64,000 nt of DNA from positions 145,001 through 209,000 of the forward strand of contig CAJHZI010000240.1 of assembly GCA_905160935.1 (NCBI GenBank). The letters are read 5' to 3'. A program made the position numbers and the translations under genes. This document shows, piece by piece, positions 39,101-48,848 of the stretch. How positions within the stretch are numbered: position 1 is the first letter of the stretch; each line of letters starts with the position of its first letter. The notes under the pieces are model-generated. The model searched no databases, was not told the DNA's origin, and saw only the letters and a list, made by a program, of their open reading frames with translations. Source of the DNA: Enchytraeus crypticus. Taxonomy: Eukaryota > Annelida > Clitellata > Enchytraeida > Enchytraeidae.

Positions 39101-42100
39101 TCGTAAGACATGATAATGTTAATGATATATGACATGACATGATAATGACATAAGATATGAAAAAGTCAGGTGCTGTTCTTGCATAGAAATCTGTGCAAGA
39201 ACCCCCTGATTTTTGCATATCTTATGCATTTAATTGTTGCAAGAGTAACAATCCAAGTAAAAATAAATTTAGAAATAGTTATGCGAGGGCTGTACGTGTA
39301 AATCAGTCAGTGTAGTATTTAGCATCATATATATAATGTAATGTTTATTCACCAAACAAGTGGCAGTAGTACAAGCAAAGGAAAATAAGACAACATAAAT
39401 ATACAAACTGAATTATGCAAACAAGAGAAATATAAAAGAATAAAGATATTGTATTGGCTAAAATTGACAAAATAAATAATTTATAAACGTCCTTGCGAAG
39501 TTAAACTAAACTAAACTTGAAAAAATATAGCATAGAAACTGTAGCAAGCGCACGAAAGACCTAATGATACACACTGTAAAATTACATAATATTATATCAA
39601 TATACCAATAAAGCAAGCACATTCAAGAATCGATATAACATATGAATATATGTATACAATTCGTGTGGTTTGGTTATAAGTTATAAGCATTGCAGTTTCA
39701 CACGGTCAGCAACAATTCGTTCTTTAATGAGTATTGCATCAATTGCAGAATGATCGAAATCAAAATAACGATACATATGAATGTCTGAATAGTGTAGGGG
39801 TAACGTCATGGAGTTTTAAATGACAGTTCCTGAGGTGAATTGAACCCTCGTGGGTTCGAATCCCAGCCGCGCTGATCTGAGAGTAAAATCTCGGACATTC
39901 ACTGGATTGGTTATATAGAAAATTGCCTAACGGTATAAATATGTAGTATTGAAAGTGATAGATATCAACACAGTTTATCATTTCGCTATAACGCCAGTTT
40001 ACATATGTTCATATTTTATGATTCAACACCGAAAATACAGAAATAATTAAACCTGATGACGTAAACAAGACCAAGTAGTATTACAACCAAAGCAGCAACA
40101 GACAACGTCGCTGCAACCACCACCGTCGTTGTGCCTGGAAAGAACATACACAGAATATTCTAACCTGGAAAAGAATATAATGATCCCTGTAGAAATTTTG
40201 CCATTTCATAATTACTAGCTTTTGAATTTGTTCAATGCGCTGCGCAATAGAAATGATCATTAACTCTTTATCAAAAACTCTTTCGCTATACCTATAGATG
40301 CTTTAGTCCTTTCAGTTCTCGAAATTGATATCGCTGGATTTTAATAATGCATTTGATGCTGTCAGGCATTAAAATTGCTATTTAAGAAATCAGAAGACTG
40401 ACTTGCTGCATCTTGCAGTGGTTGTGGTATTTTATCGACTCGCATTTGCGCTTATCATACGATCATCTCAAACCTTCACCAAGAGGAATTTTTAACGAAA
40501 GAAACCAGTTTAGGATACGAGTAAGTGTCGGCTTTTTTTAGAATTTCCTCGCTGAGTTTTTTTTCTAAAAGCACTCAAGAAAAGCCACAATTTGAAGAAA
40601 CTTAATTAGGGTAGTTCATATTTTAGAGTCATTTCAATATTTGTCTTAGTTAAAAGGAAGTGTTAGCGATTGAATGAAATTATAGTGGTATAGTTTGTAC
40701 TTCATTCAATGCAGAGAATGATATTCTGCGAAGATTCTATGTTGTATATACGCATTTAGTTTTTAACTGCACTGGCTGAAAACTTTTGGATCTAGGTTTA
40801 TTTTAACTTCACAAGGACGTTTATCTTTTTTTTATCAATTTTAGCCTATACAATATCTTTAATTTACAAAAACTTATATCAGATAAATTTCTAATCTATT
40901 AAACTACGTACATATTATTTATTTTCTAACGTACTGTCATGTCCAATTTTAGGAAGTCTACAGGGAGAGGTCTAGAGAGGAAACGAAACCATAATGTCTG
41001 TTGTCCGTTGGCCTGACACCGTCAAGTTCAATTGAACTAAATCTGGGCTTTCATGCACACATTTCAAAGAGCTAAACTCACGTCATAACCCATTCTCGAA
41101 CTCGCGATCTCTTGTTCAAGAGGCGAGCGTGCTCTATATATAAACAATAATGGATGCGAGATAGATGCTGATGTATGCAATGAAATGATGGATGTCTTGG
41201 ATCAATCTTGCAGAAAACATTGCGTAACATGTCTAAAATAAGCATTTATGTTCTTAAAAATGCCAGAAGTCATAATAAACATTCTATTAACAGTTGCATA
41301 TTTAATACTGAAGAAGGGAACGAGAAACCACTTCAGCAGCCATACTATCTCCAAGTTATAGGCTATTTTATGATGTAGCTAAAGAAGGACTCTTTGTGAA
41401 AGAATTAACGCGTAAATCGATGGTGTTTATCTTTAAGCAGCTGGAAGGCAACATGCGAGTAGAAATATGTACCCTGTACCTGCCAATTGGCAGAACGCTG
41501 GAATGAGAGAGAGAGAGAGAGAGAGTGAGAGAAAGAGAGAGAGAGAGAGTGAGAGAGAGAGAGACAGACCTTGGTAGGGGGGAGGTGGGCATAGCTCATT
41601 GAAGAAGCCACATACAGGGGCGTCAGAGGGGGGCTTAGTCTTGTCTCCTCCCCAGTCTACTACGTCTCTCACATAAATGATTCTCTGTAAGCTCAATCAA
41701 TCAATTCATCAATAAAATAATCAATAAAGTTTCCGACCTGAAAATTAATAGTTAAATCAATATGGCTTTGTTTAAATCGATTGATTGATAAGCTCCAAAA
41801 ATTGCTACTAAATTTTCTAATCACGATTTAAGCTGGGAATCAATGGATGATGCTGATGATGATGACGATGATGACGATGACGATGACGATGATGATGATG
41901 ATTTTATTTATTTATTTCAGAGCGATTATGACGGAAAATTACCTCAGATAAGGTCGGCTTTGAATTGTCGATGTTGATATAAGGTACGAAGTCGTAGGAG
42001 ACTGGATCGAAAGACCAGAGGGTTAAGACTCGACTCCTGTCCGCGTTGTTGTTCATACGTATTTCTCCCGTTATGCCTAAACCAATCAGCAACAGTAGCG

Positions 42101-45100
42101 TCCAGAGTTGTATTTTTTATTATTTATTTTTTGTATTTCTTGTGTTCGCATAGTTACACAAATGTCATACCGCATGTGCTATATAGTTTCTTAGTGGCAA
42201 TTCTTGTAGTTTTCGTTATTTCCTCTCCATAGTTAGCCTACTAGTAATCATTGCCTTTTGTTGGATGATCAGTTGCAACTGGAAAAGATTTAAGAATAAT
42301 TTTCGAACATATCGGGACTAGTGGCTCTGAAATTAAATCTGAAAAAATCATAACAAACCTTTTTAATGTATGCTTAACGTCAAGGCCAGAAGCCTAGAGG
42401 GCTTCTCTTCAAGACGTCAGGTGTACCGGTGTAGCGTGAAAGGTGAATGCCCGTGACTTTACTCTCTAATTAGCTCTACCGGGAATTGATCCCAGGACCT
42501 CAGGAACTGGCAATTAAACCTTCATACCGTTGCCTAACGTGCCTACCCACTGAGACATAACGGCATTCGAAATTCACTATTTTAGGTCAATCTGATAGAA
42601 TTATGCGTTGTTGGAATTGTTCTTACCTGTAAAACTAAATCCGCTTGCCTCAGCAAAAACGATGGAGCCATTTCTCAAGTCCTGTCCTTTCTCTAGAATT
42701 CTACTGGCCAGCATGGCGTACATGTAGGCTGTGTCATAGAGATAGGGTGCCGCTGATGTAGGCTAGAATAACACAAGAGTATGGCGTACATATAGGCTGT
42801 GTCATAGAGATAGGGTGAGGAAGATGTAGGCTAGAACAAACACAAGAGAAGAAAGCAATACGTAGGTGTGTTTGATGAATATTTTTATTATTCTTGTCTG
42901 CTTTTGAATTCCGGTTACACAGTTCTGGATGTTGTCATTGACGACAGTAGTGCACTGCATTTTGTTGTTGTTTTTGCGTTGTTGTTGTTGTTGTTGTGGT
43001 GGTGGTAGAGGTGGTAATGACTGATGTATTTGTATTTACTGAGTGTTTCTTCATAATGGTACAAGTCGATTATCTTATTCGCAAAGTTATACACATGACA
43101 TACGACATATTATTGCAGCAATTTAACTATTAAACAAATATACATATACATGTATATACACTGGTTGGAGCCAGTGGCGAAGTCAGTAAGATACTCGACC
43201 GCGGATCAATATGTGTGGGGTTCAAATCCTGGGCTCGCCCGTCACTGACATCGCTTTCGAGTGAGGAAACTGACGTTATCCTTAGCTTTTACTGCAATGC
43301 TGTTGACGTCAAAATGATGACAAAATTTGGCTGTTTGACGTCAAGGTTTAGAAGCTCACGGCTTCTCTTCATGACATCTGGAGATACTCGAGCTACCGTT
43401 ACAAATATTAGTCCAACTGTTAATGCCGTTTGAAATTCAATTACAGCTTGACAATGAGAATAATATTCGTACGGAAATATCGAAGCCATCTATTTCGCAC
43501 TAAGATTACTAAATTAAGAAATATTTGAGGATTTTGATTTTGGGTGTAAATATAATTTGCACGTTAAATTGCCAGGGACAGGCAAACCAGCATCCGGGAA
43601 ATACGAAAGAAAATTCTTAGCAAATGTGATATTGAATAAGCTATCATTTTAGCATCAACCAAATTAATTTTAATAAAAAATATATTTTTTAACAAAAAGG
43701 AAATGAGCTTACCTTGGCCCCGACAGGCACCATACCTTCCCACGGGGCCTCGTAATTTCTCCTCTCGACCTCAGACAGAAAAGGTTTGAGTGAAGCGTTG
43801 CTCATGTCGTCATGGAAGGTTATCTGATGAAAATATTTCAACAGTCGATTTTACATGGACATCTTCAAATGTGTATTTGAACAGATAATCTTCTATTTAT
43901 CATTCTAATTAATCATCATCATCATCATCATTATCATTATCATCATCATCGTTATCGTCATCATCATCATCATCATCATCGTTATCGTCATCATCATTAT
44001 CGTCATCGTTATCGTCATTGTCTTCGTCGTCGTCATCGTCGTATTCTTTGTCCTTGTCTTAGTCGACTACTTTGTCGCCTTTTACGACACGGGCAGTCAA
44101 AGGTTGGTCTAGACTCGAACAACCCGGACACAACACGGGTAATCATTCAGATTACTCGTGTTGATTTCTAGAATTAATCTGTCTAGTTGACATTATTAAT
44201 TAACATCCTATTTAATAATTAATAAGGTTGTTGTAGCATTGAAATATATTATAAATTTTAACATAATTATTTATGAAAGGCAAGACCTGATTTTTTACAC
44301 AGGAGCGTTTTGAGTGTCCGGTATTTAAATATGAGTAGTACAGTACAGGGGGCCACCTCGTCATATGCAGAATCCCCCAAGAATAAAGGTACATCACTAG
44401 GAACGTTAAAAATGATTTAAATGTCTACTCGTGTGTGGACATGAAGAGGAACACTGAAGACAGAGAAGATGGAATGGAATGATAATAAGATGATAAGACG
44501 AATAATAATAAGATGGAATGTCATAATAGCGTAGGGGTAACGTCATGTAGATTTTTAAATGACAGATCCTGAGATGAATTTAACCCTCGTGGGTTCGAAT
44601 CCCAGCCGCGCTGATCTGAGAGTAAAATCTCAGACATTCACTGAACTGGTTACACGGAAAATGGTCTAAATTGCCTAACGGTTTAAACATGTGGTATTAA
44701 AAAGTGATAGATATCAACATAGTTCATTATAATGCATAAACTTTTTAAAACTTTTTAGAAATGAGACGCTAGAAATGCTGTGAGAAACATCGCGTCATTA
44801 TTTGATAATTGAATTGAGTTAATGGCCGTCACTCACCTACTTGTACATTTAATTGTAAAATGAGCAGATATCCCCGTGTTGTGCTCGGGTGTGGTTGGAC
44901 CACTGCAGAATTGGGCAACCGAAAACAATCTGCCGCGTGTACGTAAGAGGCGACTAAAGGCATGAGCTGAGGATGGCAAGAGGGGATCCACCTCACTATT
45001 AAATATTTTCCCCCAGGATTGAATGGTAATTAATCCACCTAACTGAGGAAGGCAAGGGGAAACCACCTCAGAAACCATATTTTTCCCAAGCTATAGGCTC

Positions 45101-48100
45101 CATAAGGTATGGATAAGGCATAGATTTTGTGAAGGGATGTGATTAACTTGTTGATCTAAGGAGTGCGCATATGGAGATAGAAAGCAGACTTTGAGTATGA
45201 ATATGTACCTTGAACCTGCCACTTGGCAGTGCACTGAAGAGAGAGAAGAGATGAGCAGATACAGAATTATAATTATACAGAGAGAGAGAGAGAGAGAGAG
45301 GAGTAAGATAGAGAAACACAGAGAATGAAAGAGATTTAGAGAGTCTAAGAGAGAGAGAAAGAGTCTAAGAGAAAGAGTCTAAGAGAAAAAGAGAGAGAGA
45401 GACTAAGAGAGAGAGAGAGAGAATGAGAGAGAAGGAGAGCACCTGTTTAAGGGCTCGGAAGGCCTGCATTCTATACGTGATATTCTGATCAGTCATGTTG
45501 GCCGCCTCTATCACATCAGATACGGTTCCTATGCCAAGGTTCGGATCATAGAGGAACACGACATGGTTACCGTCGGCCATGCCAAGGTCTTGAGCGACGA
45601 ACAGGTAGTTAGCTATTACAGCCATGGATGTGTGACATATCAGCGCAACTGTACAAACAAGCACAAACTGCGTCAACAATTACCCGACACACTGTAGCTA
45701 CCCGAGACGGATTTAGGAATATTTGAAGGGCGGGGGTAAATTGTATTTTTTTGTTTTATTTGACATCTTGAGAAAATAATAACATTTAACAGTATTTCTC
45801 AAATTTTTCTTTAGAAATAAAGTGATGAAATTTTTTGTAGGCGTTCATTGGACGTAATTTGATTTTACTATAGAAATCTATAGATATAAAGGGCAAAATA
45901 AAAAATAATATACAAATCTATATATTAAAACATAAACAAAATAGAACAAAATAAAAAATATAATCCAAATCTATATATTGAAACATAAACAAAATAAAAC
46001 AAAATAGAGCAAAATAAAAAATAATATACAAATCTATATATTGAAACATAAATATATAGAGCTCTTGCTATTGCTAGTGCAGAATGGGTCCTACGATCAT
46101 ATATGTAAATATATGATTGGAGGACCCAAGGGGAGTTGGTTTCCCCTTTCAGCAGGTTTACAACTAAAAACATGCAGCAGCTTACGCTAAAAAGTGAACA
46201 TAGTAAATAGACTATATTGAGCGTGATAAAACGTTTAACCTTAGGTGTTTGGGATGTTGCATAATTCAAAATGAAGATATATTAAAATTTGGAAGTTAAA
46301 GCATTAACAAATGCAAATATATATAAACGCTTATTAGAATCTATAAATTTAAGAGTAGCTAACTTTGCGCCAGTTCTTTAATTTTTAAATTTTATTACAT
46401 GTGAATATATACTTGCAATTGCTTGTTAATTCTTTAGTTTCAAATTTTTAAATACAATATATGCCCCGTGCTATGTCCGGTCTATAGAGAAATAGATCAA
46501 CCGTACACTTCACGTAAAGTACGAGACGACTGAGCAAGAACTAAGAAGACTAATCTTACTCTGCGCTCTTTCTTTAACCCTCTGAGCATAGTTCAGTAGA
46601 TCCTCATACTGCGCGTACTTGATTGTATCAATGTAATCGGCGTTGATGTAGTATGTCCCAGTGAAGAACCCGTTCAGATTTATAATGGGCGCTGCGCAGA
46701 AGGGGTCCGTGCTTTCCACCAGAATGATCGCCCTCTTCCACTGGAAATGCTGGAAGACGTTCAGGTAGCCGATGGCTAGGTCCCGGGCGGCCCCGGTCAC
46801 TCTGATGGCGGTCTTGAAGTAGTTCTTGTTGTCCAACTCTGCGTCGAGACAGACCACGGGCATCATGGCGATGTTGTAGTAAGCTGTCACCTGTGCCGTG
46901 TTACCACAGGCTGAAAACAAAACAGAGGAAATGTCGTAATGTACAACCTACTGGCTGCAGTCAGTGGAGATGTCGGTAAGACACTCGATCGCGGATCAGT
47001 ATGTGAGGGATTCAAAGCCTGGGCTCGCCCTGGCTTGAACCCCTCTGAAAAAATCACCCTGAACCTCTGGCTGAAAAATAGAGGAAATGTCTGTCTCTTA
47101 TGGCCGCATTTACTACTGAGATAATCAACTGTTAGTGAATAGCAAAGTTTGTAAACAGTTGTTTAACCTACAACAGATGCGCAAGTGATCTGCTGATCAT
47201 GACCCGAGTTGAATAACTATACTAGCACTAGTGTACAGCCTATTGGCAAGTCCTTGGCAAATAACGCCTCCACTCTTCTCTGTATTCCGTTTTACTTTTC
47301 ATATTCACATATGAGTGGATATTTAAATCATCTAACATTCCTAATCAATGTTTAGCTCGGCCACTCTTTCTTTCAATTCTACCAAGACAGAGGAAATTTA
47401 CTGGGGAATATATAAAGTGCCTGTTTATTTCGCGATATAAATAAATATCCTCTGAAATATAATAAGAATAGACAAACCGTAAACTGCACGTATCGTAAGA
47501 GTCGATTGAGCAAGATCGAGGAAGTTAATGGGAAGCCACACCAGAAAGCATATTTATTATCAAGCTGTAGACTACATTAAAGTGTGGGCAAGGTATTGTC
47601 TTTGTGAACGGATTAAATCGTTAATCGATTATGCTCTTTACGGAGTGTACACAAGCTAAATCGTTAATCGATTATGCTCTTTACGGAGTGTACACAAGCA
47701 ACAGGTGGGTAGGAATGTGTACCTTGGACCTCATTTGGACAGAGCCGGTGACTTTTTGGCATGTATTTCGACATACGACCCTGATATTGCCCTACGGCGT
47801 GGAACAGAACGTTAAATTCTAATTACATGATTGATTTATCAGTAGATCACTTGTGGAATGAAAAATATAATAAAACTTGGAATAAACTCCTACGTTTGAT
47901 AAGACATTCTGATTTACCTGATGTCTTTAAAACGAGTATTAAAAAGCATATTTTTGCACGATACCTCCCAGTAAATTCTGTGCATGCTCTATTTTATTTG
48001 GTATTATAGTTATATTAATAGTTATAGTGTTTTGGCTTAGCGACTCTTAATTGCTGTTAATAGGAATTCAATTGTTCATTGCGTGCTTTAGATTACTGGA

Positions 48101-48808
48101 TGTAATTGTTGCAAAGTAGAGAGATTCTTTTGCATCATATATGCCTATTCTATTAAACATTAAAAATTAGGTGTTAGGCTTAGATCCAGTGCTCTCCTTA
48201 TAAATGGCATGCTATTCGATCAGAAACTGACGCTAAACTTGGATTTGATGATAAATTGTTCGACAACGAAGATAGATAGGGATAATAATAGCAGTTATAG
48301 TTAAATTAGCATACCTGATGTTGTCCATTAAATGTGCTTGTGTATGCTCCATACAGACAGACATATATACAGAGATACAAACAGACATATAAATAGACAG
48401 AGAGAAGGACAGACAGACAGACTGACTGACTGACAGACTGATAGACTGACAGACTGACAAACTGTCAGAGAGACAGGTTGACAGACAGATTCACAGACAG
48501 GTAGTCCTTCAGTCAGCCAACGATACACAGAAAGAAAGAGAGACAGACAGACAGATAGACAGATAAATGAGGAGAACGACAAACACAGAGATATAACAAC
48601 AGAGACAACTATCTACACAGGCGGACACTTAATACGGATAAATTGGCAGAGATATGAGAGAAAGAGGGAGAGATAGATAAAGAGAGAGGGATAGAGAGAG
48701 ATAGAGAGAGAGAGAGAAAGAGAGAGAGGGAGAAAGAGAGGAAGAACGAGAAAGACAAATAGCAAGAGAAAGAGAGAGAGAAAGAGAGATATAGATAGAG
48801 ATAGATAG

Positions 48809-48848
<40 letters not shown>

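Noticed and set aside
47827..48009. 60-codon plus-strand frame ([18 protein letters not shown])
   Set aside because: Vaguely like the end of a LINE RT protein, but too short and diverged to support, and it lies in a cyclase intron on the opposite strand.
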